A DNA stretch of 62,670 nt from Solobacterium sp. (GCA_017432325.1 JAFRJJ010000009.1:1-62670), one strand, 5' to 3'. Shown: positions 7,234-16,494, counted from the first letter of the stretch. Translations and numbers: made by a program. Notes: generated from the sequence alone by a model not told the origin.

Positions 7234-9050
7234 TCTGCTACCTCCTGGCTCATCTGAAGGTCATAGATCCTGCGGTAGATCGAATGATTGTTCAGGAGCT
7301 CTTCATGGGTACCGATCTCGGCGACTCTGCCGTGGTCCAGCACCGCGATCTGATCGGCATTCATCAATGTCGTGATACGATGCGCGATCAGGATGACCGT
7401 TGATTCCTCGGATGCTTCACGGAGCGACCTGCGGATCTTTGCGTCCGTTTCCGCGTCGACCGCGGAAAGGGAATCATCAAAGACCATGACAGGCGGTTTC
7501 CTGATCAGCATCTGGGCAATGGCAGTCCTCTGTTTCTGACCTCCCGAAAGCGTTACGCCGCGTTCGCCGACAAAGGTATCGTAACCTTTGTCAAAGTGTT
7601 CGACCGCTTCATCCAGGGCAGCGCGTCCGGAAGCTTCCCGGATCTCCGCCATATTCGCAGACTGCCTCGCGATCTTGATGTTTTCCGACAGTGTACGGGA
7701 AAACAGGAAAGGTTCCTGCAGCACCATGCCGATATTTGTACGCACCCACTGAGCTTTCATGTCGGCAATATCCACCCCGTTGATCGTGATCTGTCCCTGT
7801 CCTTCCGGCAGGTCATACAGTCTGTCCAGAAGGTACATCAGCGTTGACTTGCCCGAACCGGTACCGCCCAGGATACCGAATGTCGTTCCCTGGGGGATCG
7901 TAAAGGAAACATCCTGCAGGACTTCCGCGTTTCCGTTTTCATAGGCAAAGGACACATGGTCAAAGACGATGTCTCCCCTGAGATCAGGTGTGACAGCGCC
8001 CGGTTTGTCCTGTTCCGCTTCGGAATTCATGATATAGCGCAGACGTTCGACCGAGATACCGGCCTTGGACATCTGTGAAATGACTCTTCCAAGTGATCTG
8101 ACCGGCCATGTCAGCATCAAGTTATAGGAAACAAACGAGATATATCCGCCTGCTGTCAGTTCTCCCCTGACGCATAATATTGAGCCGAAAATCGTGACTG
8201 TCAGGATCTGCAGTCCGGAGAACAGGTCGCTGACTGCCCAGAACTGCGACAGGATGCGCATCAGTTCGATCCACATATTCGTATATTCCCTGTTCTGTTC
8301 TTCAAAACGCTGCCGTTCGTATTTTTCTCTGCCGAACGCGCGGACGACCCTGACGCCTGTCAGGTTTTCCTGGGCGATCGATGACAGCTTTCCCTCTTCT
8401 TCATCTGCGTAGCGGAACGCGTTTCCGATCCGTCTGTGGAACAGGAAGGAATAGCCGATGATGATCGGGATATAGCATAGTGCGACAAGCGTGAGCTTCG
8501 GGCTGATCGTAAACATGAAGTACAGTGACAGGACGATCAGCACGGTGATCCTGACCAGTGCGGTCAGCTGTTCGGAGAGGAACATCTTGATCGTTTCAAC
8601 ATCGGATGTGCATCTCTGGATAATGTCACCGGTACGGTTTTCACTGTGCCAGGAAAAAGGCAGGTGGATGATATGGTCAAACAGCGTGTCACGCATCCGC
8701 TTGACCAGCGTCTCTGCGCCTTTGGAATTGTTCAGACGGAATTCATACCGGCAGAAAGCTCCGACCAGCGCGACCAGGACGACCGTGAACGCAATGTAGT
8801 GCAGATGGGTGCGCAGGAACGGTGCCCCTCCGATCTTTGCGATCTGCGCATTGATCCAGGCTGGAAGCGTCGATGCCTTGGTATCGATCACCGAGTCTAC
8901 GGTATAGCCCAGGATCTTTGGGTTGATCAGGTCCAGGAGCGATACAAGGCACGCGAAAAGCATGCTGCAAAGGAAATAACGCTTGCTGCCGTTGAGAAAA
9001 TACAGAACCAGTCTGCCTCTGGTTTCAAATCGTTCCTGTTTTTTTGTCAT
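7230..9050 (-). CDS. ABC exporter half-transporter, degenerate-site subunit
   Basis: A 606-residue membrane-ATPase fusion, first gene of the exporter pair. Walker A is GGTGSGKST and the signature LSGGQKQ is intact, but Walker B reads VMVFDDS with Asp in place of the catalytic Glu. Together with the LSTGE signature of its partner, this puts both defects on the same composite ATP site. The other site keeps Glu and LSGGQ, the classic asymmetry of heterodimeric exporters. The ATG at 9050 is preferred over a TTG one codon earlier. No ribosome binding site is visible; a TAATAAT stretch lies about 5 bases upstream. Confidence 0.9.
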   Translation of the reverse strand: MTKKQERFETRGRLVLYFLNGSKRYFLCSMLFACLVSLLDLINPKILGYTVDSVIDTKASTLPAWINAQIAKIGGAPFLRTHLHYIAFTVVLVALVGAFCRYEFRLNNSKGAETLVKRMRDTLFDHIIHLPFSWHSENRTGDIIQRCTSDVETIKMFLSEQLTALVRITVLIVLSLYFMFTISPKLTLVALCYIPIIIGYSFLFHRRIGNAFRYADEEEGKLSSIAQENLTGVRVVRAFGREKYERQRFEEQNREYTNMWIELMRILSQFWAVSDLFSGLQILTVTIFGSILCVRGELTAGGYISFVSYNLMLTWPVRSLGRVISQMSKAGISVERLRYIMNSEAEQDKPGAVTPDLRGDIVFDHVSFAYENGNAEVLQDVSFTIPQGTTFGILGGTGSGKSTLMYLLDRLYDLPEGQGQITINGVDIADMKAQWVRTNIGMVLQEPFLFSRTLSENIKIARQSANMAEIREASGRAALDEAVEHFDKGYDTFVGERGVTLSGGQKQRTAIAQMLIRKPPVMVFDDSLSAVDAETDAKIRRSLREASEESTVILIAHRITTLMNADQIAVLDHGRVAEIGTHEELLNNHSIYRRIYDLQMSQEVAE

Positions 9051-9093
9051 CAAGCATTATTAAAACAGGATTCATGTATTTAAACAAGATAAA

Positions 9094-9873
9094 TCATCCG
9101 AGTACTGTATCAAGGATCATCATGACGGTGAAGCCCACCGCAAACGCGATTGTTCCGGTATTGGAATGTTCTCCCTGACTCATGCCCGGGATCAGTTCTT
9201 CCACCACCACATACATCATGGCGCCTGAGGCAAAGCTCAGGAAATACGGAAGGAACGCAGAAACGGTACCGACTGCCGCGATCGTCAGAAGAGCTGCGGC
9301 AGGTTCGACAGCACCGGAAAGAACTCCCATGAGAAACGCTTTTCCTTTGGACATGCCTTCTGCCTTCAGGGGCATGGATATGATCGCACCTTCCGGGAAA
9401 TTCTGTATCGCGATGCCAAGTGCCAATGACAAAGCTGCCGCCGCAGAGATCGCTCCCCCGTTCAGCAAAGCTGCATATACCACACCGACTGCCATGCCTT
9501 CCGGAATGTTGTGGATCGTTACTGCCAACAGCATCTTTACGGTCTTCGGCAGGTTTGAGCGCGGTCCTTCCGGCATCTCGCTGTTGAGATGCAGATGCGG
9601 AACACAACGGTCGATCAGAAGCAGGAACAGGATGCCTGCCCAGAATCCGACCGTCGCCGGTACGAACATCAGGCTTCCGAGATGCTTTGACTGTTCCATG
9701 GACGGAATGATCAGGCTCCAGATACATGCAGCAGTCATAACGCCTGCCGCAAAACCTGCCAGGATCTTTTCCGTACTGATCCTGATCTCTTTCTTCATCA
9801 GGAAGACGCACGCGCTTCCCAGAGCTGTTCCTATAAACGGTATCAGAATACCCAATATAACCTGTTCAGTCAT
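9094..9873 (-). CDS. ZIP family metal ion transporter (ZupT-like)
   Basis: A 259-residue membrane protein with about eight helices. The paired metal-binding motifs of bacterial ZIP transporters are present as TIHNIPEGMAVG (near residue 115) and AIQNFPEGAII (near 150), with a further conserved Glu pair in VVVEELIPG. Family members import Zn, Fe or Mn. A His-containing loop RCVPHLHLN precedes the first motif. AGGAGG lies just before the ATG at 9873. The promoter is overlapped by a perfect palindrome, so expression probably responds to metal through a DtxR-type repressor (inference). Confidence 0.9.
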   Translation of the reverse strand: MTEQVILGILIPFIGTALGSACVFLMKKEIRISTEKILAGFAAGVMTAACIWSLIIPSMEQSKHLGSLMFVPATVGFWAGILFLLLIDRCVPHLHLNSEMPEGPRSNLPKTVKMLLAVTIHNIPEGMAVGVVYAALLNGGAISAAAALSLALGIAIQNFPEGAIISMPLKAEGMSKGKAFLMGVLSGAVEPAAALLTIAAVGTVSAFLPYFLSFASGAMMYVVVEELIPGMSQGEHSNTGTIAFAVGFTVMMILDTVLG

Positions 9874-9887
9874 AAAACCTCCTACTA

Positions 9888-9905
9888 AGTTAGTCTTAAC
9901 TAACT
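9888..9905. promoter_or_regulatory. Palindromic operator at the ZIP promoter
   Basis: AGTTAGT-CTTA-ACTAACT is a perfect 7-base inverted repeat. It overlaps the -10 box and the likely start site of the ZIP gene. The half site resembles those of DtxR/IdeR-type iron or manganese repressors (TTAGG-like arms); assignment to that family is inference. Confidence 0.55.
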
Positions 9906-9931
9906 ATAGCACAGATCATTGCTGATGCCAG
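9903..9931 (-). promoter_or_regulatory. Promoter of the ZIP transporter gene
   Basis: CTGGCA, 17 bases, TATAGT on the minus strand. Each hexamer has four or five matches to consensus and the -10 box lies inside the palindrome. Confidence 0.6.
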
Positions 9932-9941
9932 CCTGATGCTC

Positions 9942-9969
9942 AAAAAAAAGAACAGGTCTCCCTGTTCTT
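9942..9969 (-). terminator. Terminator of the MFS-serine hydrolase operon
   Basis: AAGAACAGG pairs with CCTGTTCTT around a four-base loop, followed by eight T on the minus strand. The stem begins within the stop codon of the hydrolase gene. Confidence 0.8.
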
Positions 9970-10837
9970 AAAGCTGCGGATAAATATATTCTTCGATCAG
10001 TTTCATTACGTTTCCATTACGGCTTTCCGCGCATGTTGTAACGACAGCGTTTTTACCCTCATACACGATCGTGTACTGCTCATATTTCCCGTCTGCCCGG
10101 TAGGAATCATGCCTGCCCCGCCAGAACAGATAACCGTAACCATCCCGTCCGTTATCGACCTGTTTCCGGGTCGATTCTGCGACCCATTCCTCAGGCAGCA
10201 GCTGTTTCCCGTTCCATCTGCCCTTCTGCCGGTAAAGCAGGCCGAACTTATGCAGTTCATCGATCGTCAGGAACAGTCCGCCGGCTCCGAATGTGTTGCC
10301 GCCCGGATCTGTTTCCCATGTCGGCAGCTGGATGCCCATCGGTTCAAAGAGTCTTGGCATCAGATAATGGACCAGGTCCGTGCCGCAGCGTCTCTGCACC
10401 AGGAGTCCGGCCAGATAAGGACCCGCATTGTTGTAAACAAAGTGTGTTCCGGGCTGATATACAAACGGCTGACTGAGCGCAAGCTGTGCCCAGTTCCTGT
10501 TTTCGTAATACGGCCGGTCCGCTCCCATCAGGTATCCTTTTTCCTGTCCCAGACACATGGTCAGCAGGTCCCTGACTTCCGCAGCCGCAAGATGCTCTGA
10601 TATCACTTCGGGCAGGTCATTTGGGAACGCATCGGTCAGTTTCTCATCTAGTGAGATCAGGCCTTCCCTGAGGGCAATGCCGACTGCCGCCGAAGTAAAG
10701 CTTTTGGCAGCTGAATATACATTTCTTCTGCATGGCGCTTCCAGCATCCAGCGTGCTTTCTGCCCCGACTCTTGTTCAACAATGATGCCCAGCAGTCTTG
10801 CTTCTTCAGCATGTTCTATCAAATTTTGAAGTTCCAT
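9968..10837 (-). CDS. Serine hydrolase, beta-lactamase/DD-peptidase fold
   Basis: A 289-residue protein of the class C beta-lactamase-like family. The nucleophile motif S-x-x-K is SAAKSFTS near residue 42, and the Y-x-N motif is VYNNAG near residue 135. The third motif (H/K-x-G) is not obvious; DGKYEQY stands in that place. There is no signal peptide, so it is probably an intracellular esterase or amidase rather than a secreted beta-lactamase. It follows the MFS transporter gene by 4 bases and is likely co-transcribed, which suggests it acts on an imported compound. Confidence 0.82.
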   Translation of the reverse strand: MELQNLIEHAEEARLLGIIVEQESGQKARWMLEAPCRRNVYSAAKSFTSAAVGIALREGLISLDEKLTDAFPNDLPEVISEHLAAAEVRDLLTMCLGQEKGYLMGADRPYYENRNWAQLALSQPFVYQPGTHFVYNNAGPYLAGLLVQRRCGTDLVHYLMPRLFEPMGIQLPTWETDPGGNTFGAGGLFLTIDELHKFGLLYRQKGRWNGKQLLPEEWVAESTRKQVDNGRDGYGYLFWRGRHDSYRADGKYEQYTIVYEGKNAVVTTCAESRNGNVMKLIEEYIYPQL

Positions 10838-10841
10838 ATGT

Positions 10842-12032
10842 TCAGCCTTTCTTTAATGAAGAGATGCCTTTTACCATGAACAGCGTTCCGGTCAGTGAGA
10901 TCAGGAAGCCGATCATCAAAACAGTGGAAACTGCCAGATGATCCATCAGCACGCCGCCCAGCATGGACGCGATGATGCCGCCGATGGTCGTTGTCCAGGC
11001 GATCACTGCCTGCCCCTGGTTGCGGTCCTGTTCATCAAAGTGTTTGTTTGCAAAGTATACGGAGGAAGGGATCAGAAGCGCATAGCCGAGCATCTGCAGC
11101 GCCATGCTCATGTAAAGCGTCGTGATGCCCGGTGCCAGCCATACACAGAGATGCTTGATGCTGAAACAGATCCCTGCCAGTGCCATGATCCTATCAACAT
11201 CCCACTTCTGCATGATCCTGGCAAACAGGAACATCGGCGGCAGTTCGACCATTGCCTGAATGAACAGTGCCGTGCCCTGGTTTGAGGCGTCACCGCCGAC
11301 ATTTGTGATGACATGGATCATAAAGTTGTTTATCAGCATGTGGCAGGTGTAGATCATTACCATGCCTGCCAGTACCGGCAGGATATGGCTGTATTTGCGG
11401 AAGAACTGTCCGTAATTGATCTTTGTGCCCTGCGTATCAGATATTTCTTTTTCCGCCTGCGGTGTTTCCAGTGTCTGCACCATGGCCAGCGTGAGCAGTG
11501 CCATCGCCATGTATATCAGCGGCAGATAGGAAGCCGGAGCTTTTCCGCTGTGAAAACTGATGCTGAGGAACTGTCCGATCAGGAGAGAGCCTACCGCATA
11601 CGCGGCTGAGCCGAGTCCCCTGCAGAGACCGTAATTGATCGTCTGTCCGACTTTCTCATAAATGAACGCAATGGAATTGATAAACGGCAGACCGGATGAA
11701 GCTGCGCTGAAGCTGACAGTCGTCAGCAGAAGCAGAAGAACAGACGCATCCGGCATAAAATACATCGCCAGCGCGATCACTGCCGTAACGATCAGTGTAA
11801 TCGATACGAATCCTTTTTCGGTCAGTTTATCGGAGCGGTCGATGAGCGGGGCAAATACAGCCTGCAGCACGACGCCGAAGATACTGACACAGGACAGTAC
11901 CGCACCGACTGCAGAGTTGGTAAACCCCTTTGCCAGCAGGAAATTGGCTGCGTAGCCGACTGTTGAGCAGATCAGGAACATATAGAATATGTTGATCAGG
12001 GCATATTTCAGATTGAGATATTTGTACTTCAT
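10842..12032 (-). CDS. MFS transporter, LacY-like (MFS_1_like)
   Basis: A 396-residue protein with about twelve predicted helices in two halves. The N terminus (LNLKYALINIFYMFLICSTV) and the loop DRSDKLTEKG between helices 2 and 3 resemble the oligosaccharide or nucleoside proton symporters of the MFS_1_like group. GAGGA precedes the ATG by 9 bases. It is the first gene of a two-gene unit with the serine hydrolase; a sugar, nucleoside or small ester substrate is possible but cannot be resolved. Confidence 0.82.
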   Translation of the reverse strand: MKYKYLNLKYALINIFYMFLICSTVGYAANFLLAKGFTNSAVGAVLSCVSIFGVVLQAVFAPLIDRSDKLTEKGFVSITLIVTAVIALAMYFMPDASVLLLLLTTVSFSAASSGLPFINSIAFIYEKVGQTINYGLCRGLGSAAYAVGSLLIGQFLSISFHSGKAPASYLPLIYMAMALLTLAMVQTLETPQAEKEISDTQGTKINYGQFFRKYSHILPVLAGMVMIYTCHMLINNFMIHVITNVGGDASNQGTALFIQAMVELPPMFLFARIMQKWDVDRIMALAGICFSIKHLCVWLAPGITTLYMSMALQMLGYALLIPSSVYFANKHFDEQDRNQGQAVIAWTTTIGGIIASMLGGVLMDHLAVSTVLMIGFLISLTGTLFMVKGISSLKKG

Positions 12033-12051
12033 TCAGTTTTATCCTCTTTAA

Positions 12052-13236
12052 TCAGAACTTTCCGTGTGTTCCGCCATGTGTCTGTCCGTCTGTCGTATGT
12101 GTTTCCGATCCCTCGGATGAGGACTTCCTGTCGATCTTGCGGCGGGTAATGACCGTGTCGATCAGACGGTTTCTGGATACGCCGATATTCACGCTGTCCT
12201 TCACAACATATGAATCAGCTTTTTCTTTTGTGTATACGCTCTTTAACTGAGACTTCATCGCGCCTGTGGGCAGCAGCGCGCCAAGCGCGCCGAGCAGCAG
12301 AGACAGCGGGATCCAGATCAGGCTGAGCGCTTTCTTCGGAAGATTTCCTTTATCATAGGGTTTTCCTGTCTCAGCCTGTACGAGGAACTGATCCGCCAGA
12401 TCCGTATAGGCGTCGAAGACTTTGTAGTAGTTTCCTTTGCTCATGTCTGACTTCAGCTGTTTGATCAGGTATTCCTGACCGGCAGTGGTAAACGCTCCGA
12501 TCGCTTTTCCTTTCGTGGAAAAGGCAAACTCCCTTTCTGCCTCACTGATGAGAAGCAGGATACCGCTGTCTGTCGGACCGTATCCCAGATCGTTGAGATC
12601 AAAGAACCGGTCTGCGTAAGTCTGCACATCGATTCCGTCCAGCGTGTCCGTCAGGGCACCCGCAACGGTAATGCCGTGTTCCGTACTGACCGCGTCCATT
12701 TTCTGTATCAGGGCTGTCAGCTGTGAACTGTCCAGTTTTCCGGTGAAGTCCGTCATCCGCTCAGCTGATGTTTCCGACGGTGTGACCGGGATCTTATGCT
12801 GTCCGAACAGATCTTCGGCATAGTCAAGATATCCTTCAACGCATTCATAGATATCTTCATCACACAGGAACGCGTTCCATAGCCGGTCTGATTCCGCGTC
12901 ATCTACGTACTGGGCCGCATTCCCGGCAGGATATACATAATATTCATCTGCATCGACAGCCAGTATGATCCCGTCTGCCGAAGGCGCATGCGCATTGTAT
13001 TCGCTCATGGCATAGTCGATCAGACTTCCGGTATTTGTTTCATCCAGCAGCAGGAGTACCGAATATCCTGTTTCCTGCAGGATCTCCTGCGCTTCCTGAT
13101 CCAGTTCTGCTTTCTGGGCAGCTGTCAGATATCCGTCATAATCCAGAATAAATTCATCAGTCTGCGCTGAAACAGGTACAGCCAGCGCGCTCATCATCAG
13201 GGATATGACTGCCGGCAATAATACTTTCTTCATCAT
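12052..13236 (-). CDS. TPM-domain (YgcG-like) exported membrane protein
   Basis: About 394 residues. An N-terminal signal peptide (MMKKVLLPAVISLMMSALAV with cleavage near VSAQ) is followed by a TPM domain, with FILDYDGYLTAAQKAELDQE typical of its first strand and helix and YGPTDSGILLLISEAEREF at its core. A transmembrane helix follows near residue 300, then a basic tail ending in His- and Gly-rich residues. TPM proteins are often membrane-tethered and sit by stress or photosystem-type repair genes, but function is unclear. AGGAGG precedes tandem ATGs at 13236 and 13233; either may be used. The zinc-ribbon gene ends 10 bases upstream, so the two form an operon. Confidence 0.82.
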   Translation of the reverse strand: MMKKVLLPAVISLMMSALAVPVSAQTDEFILDYDGYLTAAQKAELDQEAQEILQETGYSVLLLLDETNTGSLIDYAMSEYNAHAPSADGIILAVDADEYYVYPAGNAAQYVDDAESDRLWNAFLCDEDIYECVEGYLDYAEDLFGQHKIPVTPSETSAERMTDFTGKLDSSQLTALIQKMDAVSTEHGITVAGALTDTLDGIDVQTYADRFFDLNDLGYGPTDSGILLLISEAEREFAFSTKGKAIGAFTTAGQEYLIKQLKSDMSKGNYYKVFDAYTDLADQFLVQAETGKPYDKGNLPKKALSLIWIPLSLLLGALGALLPTGAMKSQLKSVYTKEKADSYVVKDSVNIGVSRNRLIDTVITRRKIDRKSSSEGSETHTTDGQTHGGTHGKF

Positions 13237-13246
13237 TCTCCCCTCC

Positions 13247-14320
13247 TTAGTGCAGCAGATTTGCGAGCAGATAAACGGCTGCCGCAATGCCTGCGCCGTA
13301 TAACGCGAACCATTTCCGGTAAGCGGACTGGTCGATCGGAAGATCACCCACAAATTTTCCTGTCTGTCCGTTCATCGCGAATGTATATGTTTTATCATTC
13401 CATACAGTATTCAGGATCCAGACCGGATAAAGAACATATCTTGCCTGAATGTCCGGAATGATCTGTGAGAATGTTTCCTGTACATCCGTATAGTCCGATA
13501 CGGTATCCAGGAAGATATCCCTGGTCGATCTCTCGAGGCGTTCCCTTGCCCGTTCGATCGTTTCATCCGTACCGATGCTGTAGCGGTCTGCGGAATATCC
13601 CGCAAGATATCCGGGGTTGAACGCAGCAGCTTCCGACAGATCAAACGGCTCGATCGATTCCATCATGTCATCCGGCATCTTGACTGAGGCATCAACGGGG
13701 ATCGCTTCAAAACGGAGCGTTCCCCTGCGGAACAGTTTGAATGTTTTTGTCTCCGTTACCTCTTCATCATTCTCTTTCCATGTATTTTCTGTTTTGGCAT
13801 CATAGGAGAACTTTGCGTCCACATCCGCGTCAAAGATCCAGTAAGGTACGTAGATCCCCTTGATCTCATCAATGTGGTTGTCCTCCGTAAATGCCTTCGG
13901 CAGAAGCTTCTTCCCGAGCAGGTGTTTTTCAAACTCCGCCCTTGCCGCATCCTTGTTCAGCTTGAACGGAATGACATACTCAGGTTTCAGGGCATCAGAG
14001 ACCTGATCGTTCATCACGACGGGATTATCACAATAGGGACAGGTGGCCGACGCTGTCGTTTTGTCAGTCAGTATCGTACCTCCGCATGACCGGCAGATAT
14101 ACTCAGCCAGTCCTGCCAGTTCACTGTCGTCCCACTGACCGGCTTCGATCACGCCGTTCCATGAGTCGTCTTCCGACACTGTTGTCTGAAGCGGTGCCGC
14201 GTTGAATTCTTCAACAGTATATTCACTGTCGCAGAACGGACAGCAAAGTTTCTGTTTTTCACTGCTGAACTCAAGCGGGCCTCCGCAGTTGGGGCATTTA
14301 TATTCGCTTATCGTCGTCAT
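13247..14320 (-). CDS. Membrane protein with two zinc ribbons
   Basis: A 357-residue protein starting MTTISEYKCPNCGG. Two zinc ribbons are seen: CPNC/CPFC (residues 8-31) and CRSC/CPYC (about 75-95). A long soluble domain rich in beta strands with the motif GIYVPYWIFDAD follows, and a C-terminal helix (YGAGIAAAVYLLANLL) anchors it to the membrane. This layout is known from uncharacterised Firmicutes proteins. The ATG at 14320 has AGGAGG 5 bases upstream, while the reading frame extends another 33 codons without a good start. The downstream TPM gene suggests that the pair work together at the membrane. Confidence 0.78.
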   Translation of the reverse strand: MTTISEYKCPNCGGPLEFSSEKQKLCCPFCDSEYTVEEFNAAPLQTTVSEDDSWNGVIEAGQWDDSELAGLAEYICRSCGGTILTDKTTASATCPYCDNPVVMNDQVSDALKPEYVIPFKLNKDAARAEFEKHLLGKKLLPKAFTEDNHIDEIKGIYVPYWIFDADVDAKFSYDAKTENTWKENDEEVTETKTFKLFRRGTLRFEAIPVDASVKMPDDMMESIEPFDLSEAAAFNPGYLAGYSADRYSIGTDETIERARERLERSTRDIFLDTVSDYTDVQETFSQIIPDIQARYVLYPVWILNTVWNDKTYTFAMNGQTGKFVGDLPIDQSAYRKWFALYGAGIAAAVYLLANLLH

Positions 14321-14747
14321 AGTACCTCCTGAAGCAGCTGCTGCAGTTTCATTATAATATGAGACTGCCTGTTCTTCATTCATCAGGACCTGCTTACAGC
14401 CGCATAAACGAAAAAACATTTAAGGCGGATCGCTTTCATCATTTCTGTCAGTTTCATCATCGCATATCTGCTCTGCCAAAGTACTGATTTCGAATCGATA
14501 CTCTGATTTACAAAACATGTTATTCGACATAATTCCATTCATCACATGAAAATCGGTTTTATTTCGTTTTATGCATAATTATCGCAATTATCAATATCTT
14601 TGGAATGTATGAGCCGCACAAAGCTTTTCAATGAAAAACAACTATAATTTTTTACAATTCTTTGAAAAAATTTAAGGCATATGTCTTGTGTTGTAATGGT
14701 TTTCGGTGAAATAATATATGTTGACATCAAAAGGAGAACAACACTAT
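14321..14747. other. AT-rich divergent intergenic region
   Basis: No gene or RNA is recognisable here. The stretch is clearly richer in A and T than its flanks and must hold the divergent promoters of the zinc-ribbon and DUF349 genes. For the DUF349 side, TTGTAA at 14691 and TAATAT at 14712 with a 15-base spacer are the best hexamers I see, which would place the start of transcription downstream of the ATG at 14718. Confidence 0.4.
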
Positions 14748-16115
14748 ATGAACTGGCAGAACAGACCTGATTTCAATGATCCGTGTGCAAAAACAAAGAC
14801 CCGTGCACACAACACATTCGGCGGGAAGACAGTAGAAATCCTGTACGGCGCAAAAGACGCTGACGGAAATCCCACCGAACCGAAGGATACGATGGAAGGA
14901 ATCGGCCGCTGGACCGGTATCGAGGTGAACGGAAAATATCTGATGTTTACATGGCAGCATTCAGCTGAAGAAGGCGGTGCTGTTGAATATGGAACAGAGT
15001 ACAAGGAAGATGCACTGAACGTCATGGAAGACGGCATCCTGAAGAAGCAGGCACTGTGCCGTGAAGCAGAAGCAGTACTGAAAGAGATCGACAGCGAAGA
15101 CGCAGAAGCAAAGATCGCTGCGATCAAAGAAGCATGGAATGCACTTCCCAACTGGGAAACCCCGAAAGAAGAAGAATACGCGAAACGCTTCGAACTGGTA
15201 TCCGGCAGATATGATTCCCGTGCCGAAACCGTCAAGGCTAACCGTACACTGAAAGAAGCAGTGCTTGCCAAGGCTGAAGCGATCAAGGAAGTTACAAACT
15301 TCAATGAAGCCAGAAAACAGCTGAAAGCACTCCGCGGCGAACTGAGCGACATCGGTTCCGCAGGAGCTTCCACAGATGATGATCTGTGGGGACGCTTCAA
15401 CGCAATCGAAAATGATCTGCGCAGAAGACAGAGAGAATATTTCGACAACCTCGACGCAAACCGCGCAGCCGCAAGAGCCAAGAAAGAAGAAGTCATCGAA
15501 AGCGCGAAGAAACTCGCTGACAATCCTTCCAACTGGAAGGCTGCAGGCGAACAGCTGAACAACCTGTTCAACGACTGGAAAGCAGCAGGCAGCGCAGGAC
15601 GTGAGACTGACGATGAACTCTGGCAGTTATTCAACAACGTACGCCAGGACTTCTTCGCACGCAGACAGGCATTCTTCGATGAGCGCAATGCGCAGTGGGC
15701 AAAGAGCATCGAGACAAAGACTGCCCTGATCGAAGAAGCAGCTGCGATCACAGCTGAAAAGAACTACAGCAAAGAAAAGACAGAGCGCATGAAGGCACTG
15801 GACAGAGAATGGAAGACAGCGGGTTATTCCGGAAAGAATGACAACGACCGTCTGTGGGATGAATTCTGCAAGGCAAAGGAAGAATTCTGGAGTGCCAAGA
15901 AGGCGATCGCCGACAAGCGTTTCCAGGATCAGATCGACGCAAGACTGGCAAAGGTCGAAGAACTCAACAAGCAGATCGAAGACCTTGAATACCGTATGAC
16001 GATCGTACCGAAGCCTGCAATGAAGAAGGATCTCGAAACATCCGTCTATCTGAAGAAGGGTGAGATCGAATCCGTACAGAAAGAGATCGAAGATCTCAAG
16101 ACAAAGATCAGCTGA
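14748..16115 (+). CDS. DUF349 repeat protein
   Basis: A 455-residue, Glu/Lys/Ala-rich, mostly helical cytoplasmic protein. At least three DUF349 repeats are visible by their L..L...W...G core: ALRGELSDIGSAG, LFNDWKAAGSAG and LDREWKTAGYSG, each followed by an acidic D-D-x-L-W motif. The first 100 residues form a different, beta-rich region. The C-terminal 50 residues are a coiled coil. GGAG lies 11 bases before the ATG at 14748; an ATG ten codons earlier is probably upstream of the transcript start. A strong terminator follows, so the gene is monocistronic. Function of DUF349 proteins in Firmicutes is not established. Confidence 0.85.
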   Translation: MNWQNRPDFNDPCAKTKTRAHNTFGGKTVEILYGAKDADGNPTEPKDTMEGIGRWTGIEVNGKYLMFTWQHSAEEGGAVEYGTEYKEDALNVMEDGILKKQALCREAEAVLKEIDSEDAEAKIAAIKEAWNALPNWETPKEEEYAKRFELVSGRYDSRAETVKANRTLKEAVLAKAEAIKEVTNFNEARKQLKALRGELSDIGSAGASTDDDLWGRFNAIENDLRRRQREYFDNLDANRAAARAKKEEVIESAKKLADNPSNWKAAGEQLNNLFNDWKAAGSAGRETDDELWQLFNNVRQDFFARRQAFFDERNAQWAKSIETKTALIEEAAAITAEKNYSKEKTERMKALDREWKTAGYSGKNDNDRLWDEFCKAKEEFWSAKKAIADKRFQDQIDARLAKVEELNKQIEDLEYRMTIVPKPAMKKDLETSVYLKKGEIESVQKEIEDLKTKIS

Positions 16116-16123
16116 ATCCTGAA

Positions 16124-16155
16124 AAGGAACCGCGGATAACGGTTCCTTTTTTCTT
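16124..16155 (+). terminator. Terminator of the DUF349 gene
   Basis: AAGGAACCG pairs with CGGTTCCTT around a seven-base loop, followed by T6. Confidence 0.88.
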
Positions 16156-16211
16156 TGTAAGAGCAGCTACGCGGATAAGCGCAGGTGTCTCGTAAATACA
16201 TCATAGTGTGT

Positions 16212-16239
16212 AAAAAAGCAGGGAATGTTCCCCCCCTGC
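16212..16239 (-). terminator. Terminator of the MerR operon
   Basis: GCAGGG and CCCTGC form a stem on the minus strand, followed by six T, just after the stop codon at 16243. Confidence 0.78.
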
Positions 16240-16242
16240 CCA

Positions 16243-16494
16243 TTACCATACGGTTTTGCTGAAGGTCATCTTCCCCCAATGGTAGTTTGTCTTTGCGATA
16301 TGATCGACTGCCTCTTTGATCTGTTTCTGCTGTGACGGTGTCACATGCCCTTCGATCACATAGTAGGAAAGTCCCCTGTGCGTCAGGTGCGAACACGTCG
16401 TGTACTCAGCAGATGCCTTTTCATACAGTTCTTTGAGTGTATCGAGTTCGGATGTTTTGTAGGTACCGTACATGAGAATCGTTTTTTCCGTCAT
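16243..16494 (-). CDS. Small protein co-transcribed with MerR regulator
   Basis: An 83-residue protein I do not recognise. It is soluble, with a predicted alpha-beta pattern and aromatic C terminus (NYHWGKMTFSKTVW). GGGAGG precedes the ATG, and the start codon overlaps the last base of the MerR gene, so the two are translationally coupled. Position suggests it is the regulated partner of the MerR protein, perhaps a small ligand-binding or stress protein; that is inference. Confidence 0.65.
   Translation of the reverse strand: MTEKTILMYGTYKTSELDTLKELYEKASAEYTTCSHLTHRGLSYYVIEGHVTPSQQKQIKEAVDHIAKTNYHWGKMTFSKTVW

Noticed and set aside
14744..15751. A long minus-strand open frame opposite the DUF349 gene
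   Set aside because: It has no ribosome binding site and its Ser/Ala-rich sequence mirrors the Glu/Lys/Ala-rich repeats on the plus strand, so it is a shadow of the real gene.
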